The notes under the pieces: generated by a model | What the model was told of the DNA's origin: nothing | The model's database searches: none | Seen by the model: only the letters and a program-made list of their open reading frames with translations | Shown: positions 7,401 to 15,566 of the stretch, piece after piece | Layout: every line of letters begins with the position of its first letter | How positions within the stretch are numbered: position 1 is the first letter of the stretch | IMG/VR virus record: IMGVR_UViG_3300034061_000589 | Span: 1 to 34,475 of that record | Length of the DNA stretch: 34,475 nt | Direction: 5' to 3' (one strand) | Source of the DNA: a virus | Translations under genes and position numbers: made by a program

Positions 7401-10400
7401 CAGGTTTGTCAGTTAGACTTGTGTAACTAACACCTAATCCTTCAACAAATGCTTTGTTTACTCTTGTATCAATTGCAGTATTTGCACGATCGGTTGTGTA
7501 ATATAAGTTAGTGCCTTCAGCAAGGTCAGTGGTGCTAAATGCACTAATGTTAACTGCAATGTTATCAGCATTTACAGTAATACCTGTGCCTGCGCCAACA
7601 TTTAGTGTAACATTACCACTGCTTCCGCCACCAGTTAAGCCATCACCAGCAATAACATCTGTGATGTCACCTGGTGTTCCTATGTAACTGATTACACCGG
7701 TGTTTGCATCATAACTGATATCACCTGTGCCACTAATTGATTGACGGGCTCTTGCATTGCTAAAGTATAAGGAGTTACCACTTTCAGCAATATCACCTGT
7801 GTTAAGAACCACAGTACCAGTCTTTGTGTTAACGCTGATGACGTTTGCAGTTGCAGAGGTAATAAAACCACTGTCATTGGTTAGGTTGCTGGTATGTGTT
7901 GGAATTGAGGGCTTGTCTGTTAGGCTTGTGTAACTTACACCTAATCCTTCAACAAATGCTTTGTTTACACGAGTATCAATTGCAGAGTTTGCTCTTGTAT
8001 CTGTGTAGTAAAGATTTGACCCTTCTGCTAAATTTGTAGTGGTAAATGCACCCATGTTAACAGCAACATTATCTGCGTTAACAGTGATACCTGTGCCAGC
8101 ACCCACAGTAAGTGTGACATTGCCTGAGGTGCCGCCGCCGGTTAAACCATCACCAGCAATAACATCTGTGATGTCACCTGGTGTTCCTATGTAACTGATT
8201 ACACCTGTGTTTGCATCATAACTGATATCACCTGTGCCACTAATTGATGCTCTTGCGAGAGCATTTGTGTAGTAAAGGTTTGTGCCTTCAGTTACTTGTG
8301 TGGTTGTTAGACCAGTTAGTTGACTACCATTACCTAAGAAATAACCAGCAGTAATATTACCTGCTGTGGTAATGTTTGCACCTTCAAATGTTGTTCTAAT
8401 AACATCATCTTCAGTAAGCACTAAACTATTGCTGCTTTGTGGTAATACCCAACTCCAATCCTTAGCAGTTACACCATTAGTTCTAGCATAGGTAATGTTG
8501 CCTGGGCCTGCACTGATGTTGGTAACACCTAGGTTTACACCTGTGGTTAAACCACTGTCAGTATAAATTTCATAATCGCTAAATGAGCCAGTTATAAATG
8601 GACCCTTAACATAGAATACATTGCCGTTTAGTGCGCCTGCAACTGTGGTATTGGTAAATCCACTAATTGTTACTGGTGTTGCATTGGCTAAACCATCTGG
8701 TGCAAGTGTAAATCTTATGCGGTCTGGACTACTGCTACCTAAGTAGTTTACTTGGGTCCCTGTTTGTCTAGATCTAACTGTTGTATTTGCAGTTGTTGAA
8801 TTTCTATCAATGCTAAGAGCAATGTTGCCTTCACGGTTACTGTTAAAGTTGTTACCGTTGGTTACACTGACCTTTGCACCTGTTCTATTAGCGGTATCAT
8901 TGAAATTGATCTGTGCAAAATGTGCGCCACTGGTTTGGGTTGTATCAATAATAGTATCTGTGCCAGTTACAGTTTGATTGTATAGTAATACGCTGTTACC
9001 TTGACTTGAAGCAAAATATGATGGTGCAAAGATAATTGGTCTATGTGTGCCAGTGCTGTCTTGAGCACTTGCAACAAGTGTATTGCCCATGCTGCCGGCA
9101 AGATATAGACTTCTATTGAAATTGTTTGTATTTGGACTAATACCAAAATACATGCCAAGGCCGCTGTTTGTGGTTAAGTTATCCTGTCCAGCAACACCAC
9201 TGATCCATCCTGGCGGACCTGGTGTACCTGGACTTGCAAGTATTGATGTTGAACCCCACCAAGTAATACGACCCAATTCATCATCTTTGCGTGGATAAGT
9301 TTCTGTATAAGGTAAATTTTTATTGCCTCTAGAACTGGTAAAGAACAAGCGCGGACCAAAGGTTGTAGGAGTAGTCGCTTGGCTGCTATTATCACTATAT
9401 TGCTTTAATAGTAGTTGTGTGGCTGGTGTGTTACCAGCATAGTCAGTAGCAACATTTGCTAGACCATCCCACAGCACACTGATACCAAAACTTGGTAAAG
9501 AATCATTTTCAGCACGACTTGTTAAGTCAGCATTACCAACAACAAGTCCTCGAGGTGCTTGGAATATTGAAGTAGGTGATTCTACTTTGTTTCTACCAAT
9601 GAAATTGTTTGTTATGTTGCCTAGTGTATAATTACCTGCAACACCTGCTGTAATTAAATCAAAGTCACCAATACTAAATCCACTCTTAGGATATCCATAC
9701 TTGCTAGTAAACAGTGGTTGGCTGCTCTGTAGCGTAGTTTTACTGCCGCTACCGGTAGCATCAAATTGACTGTATACTGCAATTGCTTGACCTGTGGTTA
9801 TATCTAACAGCACTGGGCCTAAGAAGAATGCAATTGAATCAGTTAATGTTAAATTTACTGATGATTCTGCGTTAGCACTCATGTATATGGTACTGTTTGC
9901 AGCATCAACACTGGTTACAACAGTATTTTGTGGGAATGGATATGGTGAATTTTCATTAACTGTAAACAGACTGTTTACAGCAACATTTGATATGTTTGCT
10001 GCTGTTGCTGCGTCAGCATATTGGTATAATGAAACACCAATGATAGCATTACTGCCCACAGTGGTATTACCAGTATTAAACACAAAGTTTTCAATATTAG
10101 CAACACCACTATATGCACTTACAGCATTACCAGCATAATTGTTTGCAGCAAAGAATGCATAACCATCACTGCTGATGTTACCACTGAACACATCTGTATT
10201 GTTGTATTTCTGTTGCGTAACTAATGCATTAGCAGTATTCAATACAATGTTCTTAGTTGCTTCAGCAGTGATTGTGCTGACATTGGCAAGTGCATTTGCC
10301 ATACCAATTGTGCCAGTTGCAGTAATTGGACCACCAGTTAAGTTTTCACCAGTGTTAATTTGTGTTACTGTACCAGCAGCACTTGTATCAGCGGGTGTAA

Positions 10401-12468
10401 ATGTAAATACACCATTGCTGTTATCATAACTTAAATTACCATTTCCGCTAGGTGATCCTACTGTTACACTAATGTTGCTTCTTACACGCTGAGTAGTGTA
10501 ATAAAGATTTGTGCCTTCTGCTAGATCACTTGTTGATGTTGGAATTGGATAATATGTTGTACCGTTGTTGGTAAATTCCCAGCGTGTGCTTTGCTCATTC
10601 CATTTTAATTCTGTATTTGCAAAGCCTGGTCTATTAGAAACAATCTGCACATTTGCTGGACTTGCTGCATTAGCATTCATCACAATAGTTTGGTCACGCA
10701 CATACAAGTCTTCAACATTTTGTACATTAATGTTACCTGTTGCGTTGATGTTACCATTAACAGTTAAGTTGCCGCCAACAGTTAGAGGCTGTGTAGCAAT
10801 ATAACTTACTACCTGTGCATTGGTTAAACTGCTTATACCTGTAATGTTTGAACCATCACCGTGTAGATATGCACCAAGGATATTACCAGTCAATGTATAA
10901 ATGTTACCACTGCGGCCTGTTGGTGAACTACCCATATTAGTAGAATAGATATCACCACCTTGATTAGAATGAATATTACCTGTTCCGGTTGAAATAGAAG
11001 TGCCAAAGTCTGCAAAAAAGCCGCCGCCTATTACACCCTGTTCAAATGTAGCAGCATAAGGACTATAAATTGCTTTACCAAATGCAATTGGAAATGTAGG
11101 ATTACCTGGAATATCAATAGCATTATAACTATATCCATTTCTAGGGCCGATAATAACATTGCCGCCGCCAGGTATTCTAATTAAACCTTGATTTGTCCAA
11201 CCAGCAAAAACACCCGATGTTACTTCAGAACCGGGAATTAAAATGTTTGCTACAGTAATGTCATTACCACTAATAGTTGCGTCACCGGTAACAGTTAAGT
11301 TGCCGCCAACAGTAAGTGGTTGTGTAGCAATGTTTGCTATTACTTGTGCATTGGTTAAACTGGTAACACCTGTAAGCAAACTACCATTACCTAAAATAAA
11401 TCCGCCGCTGATATTACCAGTAGTTGTGATATTTGCTGTACCACTTAGACCAATTGCGCCGGTACCACTGTTATAGGTAATTGGGCTTGTGTTGCTTAGT
11501 AAATTGCGTACATCACTGTCACTGGGGCCTGTATATGTAAATATACCGGTTGCACTATTATATGTAAATGAACCTAGTCCACCAGCATCTGTTGCGCTAA
11601 CATTACCGCGTGCTCGGGCCGCAGTAAAGTATAGATTTGTATTTTCAGCAATATTTGCTGTGGTTAGTGTAGCACTTGAACCAAGAGGAATTGTTATGCC
11701 ATTAATAATAACATTACTGTTGGCAAGTTGACTGTTTGGAATTAAGTTATCGCTAGCATCAGTTAGCACACTTAGGTGATAATATTCACCATCGTAAACA
11801 ATGCCTAAGTAACTAACACCATTAGGTGCTGCATTTAGTGCAGTATCATCATTGACAAACTTCCAATTTGTCCAGTTGCTGGCAAAGGTAGTTGTATCTA
11901 GATAGGCTAAACCAATAGCATCTTGTTCTAGCACTACTAATAAACTTGTGCCCGCCGCCACATTAGCAACACTGATACCTGTGATGTTACCAGTGATGTT
12001 GGCTTTGTGCATAGCACCATTTGCAACATTGATTGTAACATTGCCGCTGATATTGCCATTATCAAAAACAGTATCACTATATTGTTTTAGTGTAATATTG
12101 CTGTTTAGTATTGATGTTGGTACTCTAGCATCAACTCGTGCATTGGTATAATAAAGATTTGTACTACCTTCAGCAAGATCGTCTGTGGTCTTGCCGCTGA
12201 ATGCAGCATTACTATCAAAACTAAAGATACCTGTACTTACATTGTATAGGATAGGTGCAGTATTGCCCAGCGCCGCACGAACATCGGCGTCACTAACAGC
12301 CGCAACTTCTGCAACATTAATTATATTTTGTGTTGTGCCTACATTAATATTACTTTCTAGTACAGTAATATTAGAAACAATAACACCATCATCACTGACA
12401 GTGATATTACTTTGACTAGTGCTTACAACAATGTTGCTAACATTTGTATCAACGGAAACATTGGCCAT
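4444..12468 (-). CDS. Giant repetitive tail fibre protein (2,674 residues)
   Basis: One uninterrupted frame covering almost a quarter of the genome. About 18 repeats of a motif like TSDLAEGTNLYYTTDRANTA are spread along it, with beta-rich spacers such as GNLTVTGD and VSVNGQTGVV. These are characteristic of fibres of marine T4-like phages. Residues about 1407-1746 contain a 507-bp tandem duplication. A domain beginning VINKSGGTLAKGTPVFATGG lies near residue 2246, and the C-terminus (GSRLLTVTSAWKFAGASKTL) matches a common fibre end domain. A PGTPGPPGW stretch lies near residue 1080. AAGGAGA precedes the ATG. It follows a small beta-rich protein and overlaps a propeller-repeat protein. Confidence 0.9.
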   Translation of the reverse strand: MANVSVDTNVSNIVVSTSQSNITVSDDGVIVSNITVLESNINVGTTQNIINVAEVAAVSDADVRAALGNTAPILYNVSTGIFSFDSNAAFSGKTTDDLAEGSTNLYYTNARVDARVPTSILNSNITLKQYSDTVFDNGNISGNVTINVANGAMHKANITGNITGISVANVAAGTSLLVVLEQDAIGLAYLDTTTFASNWTNWKFVNDDTALNAAPNGVSYLGIVYDGEYYHLSVLTDASDNLIPNSQLANSNVIINGITIPLGSSATLTTANIAENTNLYFTAARARGNVSATDAGGLGSFTYNSATGIFTYTGPSDSDVRNLLSNTSPITYNSGTGAIGLSGTANITTTGNISGGFILGNGSLLTGVTSLTNAQVIANIATQPLTVGGNLTVTGDATISGNDITVANILIPGSEVTSGVFAGWTNQGLIRIPGGGNVIIGPRNGYSYNAIDIPGNPTFPIAFGKAIYSPYAATFEQGVIGGGFFADFGTSISTGTGNIHSNQGGDIYSTNMGSSPTGRSGNIYTLTGNILGAYLHGDGSNITGISSLTNAQVVSYIATQPLTVGGNLTVNGNINATGNINVQNVEDLYVRDQTIVMNANAASPANVQIVSNRPGFANTELKWNEQSTRWEFTNNGTTYYPIPTSTSDLAEGTNLYYTTQRVRSNISVTVGSPSGNGNLSYDNSNGVFTFTPADTSAAGTVTQINTGENLTGGPITATGTIGMANALANVSTITAEATKNIVLNTANALVTQQKYNNTDVFSGNISSDGYAFFAANNYAGNAVSAYSGVANIENFVFNTGNTTVGSNAIIGVSLYQYADAATAANISNVAVNSLFTVNENSPYPFPQNTVVTSVDAANSTIYMSANAESSVNLTLTDSIAFFLGPVLLDITTGQAIAVYSQFDATGSGSKTTLQSSQPLFTSKYGYPKSGFSIGDFDLITAGVAGNYTLGNITNNFIGRNKVESPTSIFQAPRGLVVGNADLTSRAENDSLPSFGISVLWDGLANVATDYAGNTPATQLLLKQYSDNSSQATTPTTFGPRLFFTSSRGNKNLPYTETYPRKDDELGRITWWGSTSILASPGTPGPPGWISGVAGQDNLTTNSGLGMYFGISPNTNNFNRSLYLAGSMGNTLVASAQDSTGTHRPIIFAPSYFASSQGNSVLLYNQTVTGTDTIIDTTQTSGAHFAQINFNDTANRTGAKVSVTNGNNFNSNREGNIALSIDRNSTTANTTVRSRQTGTQVNYLGSSSPDRIRFTLAPDGLANATPVTISGFTNTTVAGALNGNVFYVKGPFITGSFSDYEIYTDSGLTTGVNLGVTNISAGPGNITYARTNGVTAKDWSWVLPQSSNSLVLTEDDVIRTTFEGANITTAGNITAGYFLGNGSQLTGLTTTQVTEGTNLYYTNALARASISGTGDISYDANTGVISYIGTPGDITDVIAGDGLTGGGTSGNVTLTVGAGTGITVNADNVAVNMGAFTTTNLAEGSNLYYTDTRANSAIDTRVNKAFVEGLGVSYTSLTDKPSIPTHTSNLTNDSGFITSATANVISVNTKTGTVVLNTGDIAESGNSLYFSNARARQSISGTGDISYDANTGVISYIGTPGDITDVIAGDGLTGGGSSGNVTLNVGAGTGITVNADNIAVNISAFSTTDLAEGTNLYYTTDRANTAIDTRVNKAFVEGLGVSYTSLTDKPVIPTHTSNLVNDSGFITTATANVVSVNGQTGVVTLNTSNIAEGTNLYYTSDRANTAIGAYQGAISTPGNINAGNITVGNINAGQLLGNGVQITAITGANVFGLVSTQVTEGTNLYFTTDRANSAIGTRLSSYNAAIISSANISTTANISGGNISTTGIVGAGNFQGDGSQITGLTTTQVTEGTNLYYSNTRVNAFIQNNITTSDIAEGANLYFTTNRANTAIDNRVTKSFVETLAISYTSLANTPTNVSAFTNDAGYLVAANLASLTANVTSVNGQAGVVSLDTSNIPENGNLYFTAARANSNVVAHIATVPLTVGGNLTVNGNINATGNINVQNVEDLYVRDQTIVLNANAASPANVQIVSNRPGFANTELKWNEQSDSWTFTNDGTTYYNLATSTSDVAEGTNLYYTDTRANAAIDTRVNKAYVDALGVNYNSLANVPTNVSAFTNDAGYLVAANLASLTANVTSVNGQTGVVVLDSDDVAEGSTNFYYSNTRVNAFIQDNITTSDIDEGTNLYYTSARANTAIGAYQGNINTTGTITAGAFTGDGSDLTDVRADTVEEKVINKSGGTLAKGTPVFATGGVTADVLHVAACDAGNAATMPCVGILATSLANDAEGRAIVIGRISGVDTSAFAAGDQLYVAVGGGYANVAPTGENRIIQGLGVVTRVNASQGGGIVNVVAENSTPNLNNGNVFIGNSSNVAVTTLLNTSIVPEGANLYFTTTRANSAIGAYQGNINTAGTLRANSVTVHGTTNVSLQVYDGTLGTNATGMYFNVGSATNNNAGFGVLRPTGADTAFLLWDEATDTWKFNNGNSTFYNMATSTTDLAEGTNLYFTTDRANTNSNAWLTTKTTTDLVEGANLYFSNARVVSAVQSSNITLKQFQETRVDLGTTSGNITLNMANGSIFAMTANGNISNIALSNAGVGASGTLIITQDGTGSRLLTVTSAWKFAGASKTLSTAANTIDIVNFFTDGTTVFAALSKGYA
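6240..6470 (-). repeat. Dispersed repeat in fibre gene, second copy near 10530-10790
   Basis: A block encoding NVQNVEDLYVRDQTIV, then NANAASPANVQIVSNRPG and ELKWNEQS occurs at about 6240-6470 and 10530-10790. The DNA is clearly similar but diverged at third positions, so this is an older duplication than the tandem unit at 7231-8246. Confidence 0.8.
7231..8246 (-). repeat. 507-bp tandem duplication inside the giant fibre gene
   Basis: Two adjacent units with a period of 507 bp (169 codons); for example ACTGATATCACCTGTG starts at 8221 and again at 7714. Both encode SISGTGDISYDANTG, then GDITDVIAGDGLTGGG, AFVEGLGVSYTSLTDKP and THTSNL. The frame is preserved. The unit boundaries are approximate. 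Confidence 0.85.
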
Positions 12469-12479
12469 GGTTTATCTCC

Positions 12480-13004
12480 TTATACCAGGCTTACAAAGCC
12501 GCCGTTTATACTGACGTTCGTCTCCGTTCTAGGGTTACCTATGCGACCTCCTACACGGGGATCAAATCGTTCGATGATCGCCCAGCGGTGCATATCTTTT
12601 CTTGCTGTGCTTGCGCTGCTTGAATCCCATTGGAAAGAAAGAACAGTAATTGCAACATTTGCTCTTGCATCTGGATAAATGTTACCAGTATAGCGGTTTT
12701 CAGGAATAGTTAATGTAACTGTGCCAACCGATGCGTTGCTTACACTGATGTAAGGGGCATCAACTATGCCTACATTAGCAAAGTAACCAACTACTGTTGA
12801 ATCTGTAAAGTTGGGATCGCCTGTATCACGATTGTAACTCATTTGGTCAACAACAATGGTTTGGTAGTCTGAACTGAATACATAACCAGTGATATTGGTG
12901 TTAAAGTTATAGGTAAAAGTCTTTTGACTTCTTGGGAACAACTCGATAACTTGAGTATCTGGACTGCCAATATAATTGGCAAAATCTAACAATCGATTCG
13001 ACAT
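12480..13004 (-). CDS. Beta-rich virion protein preceding the fibre
   Basis: A 174-residue protein beginning MSNRLLDFANYIGSPDTQVI and containing FPRSQKTFTYNFNTNITGY and HRWAIIERFDPRVGG. Alternating hydrophobic residues suggest beta structure, and there is no membrane segment. Its place 11 nt upstream of the giant fibre gene suggests a fibre base, adaptor or small fibre subunit. CAGGAG precedes the ATG. Similar small proteins precede fibre genes in aquatic T4-like phages, as far as I recall, but I cannot name the family. Confidence 0.75.
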   Translation of the reverse strand: MSNRLLDFANYIGSPDTQVIELFPRSQKTFTYNFNTNITGYVFSSDYQTIVVDQMSYNRDTGDPNFTDSTVVGYFANVGIVDAPYISVSNASVGTVTLTIPENRYTGNIYPDARANVAITVLSFQWDSSSASTARKDMHRWAIIERFDPRVGGRIGNPRTETNVSINGGFVSLV

Positions 13005-13024
13005 AGCGACTCCTGAGGGATCTT

Positions 13025-13069
13025 CCTTATAGACTGAGGCCTATAAGGCTTAATTTACTTTACTATTTA
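13025..13069 (-). promoter_or_regulatory. Leader hairpin and CATAAATA box upstream of the 12480-13004 gene
   Basis: The 90-nt gap holds a perfect 8-bp hairpin, CCTTATAG (13025-13032) with CTATAAGG (13041-13048), and a minus-strand CATAAATA (13062-13069) resembling the -10 box of T4 late promoters. The spacing would place the hairpin in the 5' leader of the fibre transcript. No uridine tract follows, so a terminator is less likely. Confidence 0.4.
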
Positions 13070-13094
13070 TGCGTTTTACAAAAATAGTGTTGTT

Positions 13095-14996
13095 TTAGTA
13101 CTTGTTATAGTAGGAACTTAGCATCCAGTGACCTGCGTCTACTGATCCAATGTTTAAGTTAATCTTTAACACAGGAGTATTTGATCCTGTAGGTATGCAA
13201 TAAATGCTTCCATCTTGTCCTAATGTACCACCCCACCATTTGATTTCACTACCAAATGTGCCTATTGTGCTTGTGGTATTGCTGCTTGGATTATATACTA
13301 AAACATTTGTTGCTTTATATGGTATAAAATAAATTTTACCATCTGGTGCAGCCACAGCACCACTATATTTTTCTGATCCAGCAGTAACACTTATTGAACT
13401 AGCACTACCGTCTGCTTTTAATCTATAGATAACATTAGATGTGTATGGTGCAAAGTAAATGCTGCCATCATTGCCTAAGCAACCACCACTCCATTTTTGT
13501 CCACCTAATCCACTAATTGCAACAAATTGTTTAGCAGCAGTAGTTGGATTAACCTCTACATAACTAGTAGAATTATGTGGGATGAATACAACATTACCAT
13601 TGTTTCTTAACACAGACCCTTGCCACATGACATTGCCCGAACCATAAGTTTCTACAAATGGTGGTGTTAAGAACATTCTTGTTCTTTGATTATTTTGCCA
13701 AGTTGTTATAGTTTCGCCACCTATTGAACCAAATGGTCTAGGCTCATAAGTATAATCACCATCTGGTGGAGACGCAGTATATGAACCATAATTTTCTACT
13801 AATAATCTATTTCTTTCACCAGGTGCAACAAAGATGTTACCTTGGTATGTTTGATAGATATTAGAAGTTGGTGTTAGTACTGAGCCACCAAATTTACATG
13901 TACCAACACCACCACCAAAGATTTCTAAAGTTCTTGTTGAAGATGATGTATCACCACTTCTTCTTACAATTGATATACTGTCGTTAATTGGGTTAATTGA
14001 TAGGAAAGCATTAGCACCGCTATTTCCACTACCACCAGGAGCACAAACAATTTCGTTAGTTGAGGTGTTTGGTATAGTTCTTAATGTACCACCAGTCCAA
14101 CCAGCATAGCCAGTGCCACTGGGTAAATTAATAATACTTGTTGTACCAGCAGTTGTGTTAATTTTAAGAACAGTATTACTGTTACTTGAATTACCTGCTG
14201 GCGCATAAATGTTACCACCTGGTGCAAGTACAGCGCCTCTATAGAAGTTTGATCTTGATACGCTGATATTGCTCAGTGTAGGTGAACTTGACACATTGGC
14301 TGGCGGTGTGTAACCGCCTCTGCTTGGATGTAGTGCAAAGTATTCTGGTGAACGCACACCAATAAAGTTACTGCTGGTTGCAATTACTCTGCCGCTACTG
14401 CTAAGGCTACGCAATTGTACTGCAAATGTTGCTTCTGTATAATATTGTGTGGCTGGATCAATCGTTAATGGCAAACTGATATTGCCACCAGCATCTACCA
14501 CAGCACTACCGGTGCTAGCAGTAAAAATACCTGTGTTAGTACCTGACAGGCTCCAATATACTGTTGTGCCAACTGGTAATATACTGTTAACAATAAAACT
14601 TGCATTGTTAAAGAAAGGTGAATTTACATTACTAAATGTATAATTGATATTTTGCACAGTTACATTAGAACTAGTTGCTAAAACTTTTGGACCAGATGTT
14701 AAACGCAATGCAAATGTTGCATCATCATAAACTTGTCTTGTAATTGTACCAATGCCTGCACCATTAGGTGTTACTGTGCCTGTGGTAACATTATCAATAA
14801 AGATATTTGCTGTTTCATACAGCGTGTCCCAATTTAAAGTAGGACTGGTTGTTAAATTTGTTGACACATTAAACACAGCATTGATATTGCCATTTACAAT
14901 ACTTGCGGCTGGACTAATAGAAAATGTCGCAAGAACAGGAGTAGTTTCTCCTACTTTCTTTTTTCTAAAGAATGTAAATTTTCCTGTAAATGGCAT
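13095..14996 (-). CDS. Tail fibre/adhesin: Ig-like N-terminus, propeller-like C-terminus
   Basis: A 633-residue protein. Residues about 20-220 contain two related beta-sandwich-like repeats (FSISPAASIVNGNINAVF; NYTFSNVNSPFFNNASF; each ending FAV/LQLR-S). The rest contains blades with cores such as GGCLGNDGSIYFAPYTSN, AVAAPDGKIYFIPYKATN and GGTLGQDGSIYCIPTGSN. The latter match the protein at 3296-4444. It is likely a second receptor-binding or side-fibre protein. GGAG lies 5-8 nt before the ATG, inside the end of the 51-residue gene upstream. Confidence 0.8.
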   Translation of the reverse strand: MPFTGKFTFFRKKKVGETTPVLATFSISPAASIVNGNINAVFNVSTNLTTSPTLNWDTLYETANIFIDNVTTGTVTPNGAGIGTITRQVYDDATFALRLTSGPKVLATSSNVTVQNINYTFSNVNSPFFNNASFIVNSILPVGTTVYWSLSGTNTGIFTASTGSAVVDAGGNISLPLTIDPATQYYTEATFAVQLRSLSSSGRVIATSSNFIGVRSPEYFALHPSRGGYTPPANVSSSPTLSNISVSRSNFYRGAVLAPGGNIYAPAGNSSNSNTVLKINTTAGTTSIINLPSGTGYAGWTGGTLRTIPNTSTNEIVCAPGGSGNSGANAFLSINPINDSISIVRRSGDTSSSTRTLEIFGGGVGTCKFGGSVLTPTSNIYQTYQGNIFVAPGERNRLLVENYGSYTASPPDGDYTYEPRPFGSIGGETITTWQNNQRTRMFLTPPFVETYGSGNVMWQGSVLRNNGNVVFIPHNSTSYVEVNPTTAAKQFVAISGLGGQKWSGGCLGNDGSIYFAPYTSNVIYRLKADGSASSISVTAGSEKYSGAVAAPDGKIYFIPYKATNVLVYNPSSNTTSTIGTFGSEIKWWGGTLGQDGSIYCIPTGSNTPVLKINLNIGSVDAGHWMLSSYYNKY

Positions 14997-15007
14997 TATG
15001 GCTCCAG

Positions 15008-15163
15008 TTAAATTGTGCCTTGGCTTACAATACGATATTCGTGTGCAGTACTGGTTTCCATAACAGCCTCAATTTGTGCAATACAATCTGCACGGTCTGT
15101 GCCTGTTACAGTTGCTTCAATACTTAAACTTGCATGAACATATTCTACAACAATCTTATACAT
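15008..15163 (-). CDS. Small protein of 51 residues between fibre genes
   Basis: A short frame starting MYKIVVEYVHASLSIEATVT and ending EYRIVSQGTI, with a GGAG site at the right distance before the ATG at 15163. It fills the 180-nt gap between the tail-assembly gene upstream and the 633-residue fibre gene, leaving 11 nt to the latter. The alternating beta pattern and the absence of stops or frame breaks support a real gene. Function unknown. Confidence 0.75.
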   Translation of the reverse strand: MYKIVVEYVHASLSIEATVTGTDRADCIAQIEAVMETSTAHEYRIVSQGTI

Positions 15164-15176
15164 TTATTTCTCCATA

Positions 15177-15566
15177 TCATTGTGGTGGCGTAGGCCACAC
15201 TACTTCATCAAAACTATTTACTGTTCCTTGTTCATCTGGTAGATCTCTTAAGGCTTGACGATATAGTACCCACTCTGCTCTTTTTGCATCACTGAGACCA
15301 TTGTCGGGCAACTGACTCCAATCACTGCCTTCAAGTAAAAATCTTCTACGCTCTCTGATTAGGTTAGCAATGCTGGGTTGAGGTACAGGTATAAGTTCAA
15401 TCTTTAATGTTTGTAAATTAACACGATTTTTGCCAATGCCATCAACTGCACGTCTTAGCACATCCCAATTTGGATTACTAGCCAACACTGACTGTAATTG
15501 TTCCTCGCTCATGCGACGACAAGTTAAAATTTCACCAGTTGTTTTATCATATATTGTTTTAAACAT
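15177..15566 (-). CDS. Tail (fibre) assembly chaperone-like protein
   Basis: A 129-residue protein. The C-terminal half carries a pattern common in phage tail-assembly proteins near tips and fibres: RRRFLLEGSDWSQLPD, then AEWVLYRQALRDLPDEQG and a final WPTPP. The N-terminus (MFKTIYDKTTGEI) is also typical of that group. These proteins are usually non-structural helpers for fibre assembly. The start overlaps the stop of the J-like gene. I am fairly sure of the family type and less sure of the exact client. Confidence 0.75.
   Translation of the reverse strand: MFKTIYDKTTGEILTCRRMSEEQLQSVLASNPNWDVLRRAVDGIGKNRVNLQTLKIELIPVPQPSIANLIRERRRFLLEGSDWSQLPDNGLSDAKRAEWVLYRQALRDLPDEQGTVNSFDEVVWPTPPQ

Noticed and set aside
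4457-12415. Many plus-strand open frames opposite the fibre gene
   Set aside because: They are antisense shadows of the repetitive, Thr/Asn-rich fibre frame and have no binding sites or coding character of their own.
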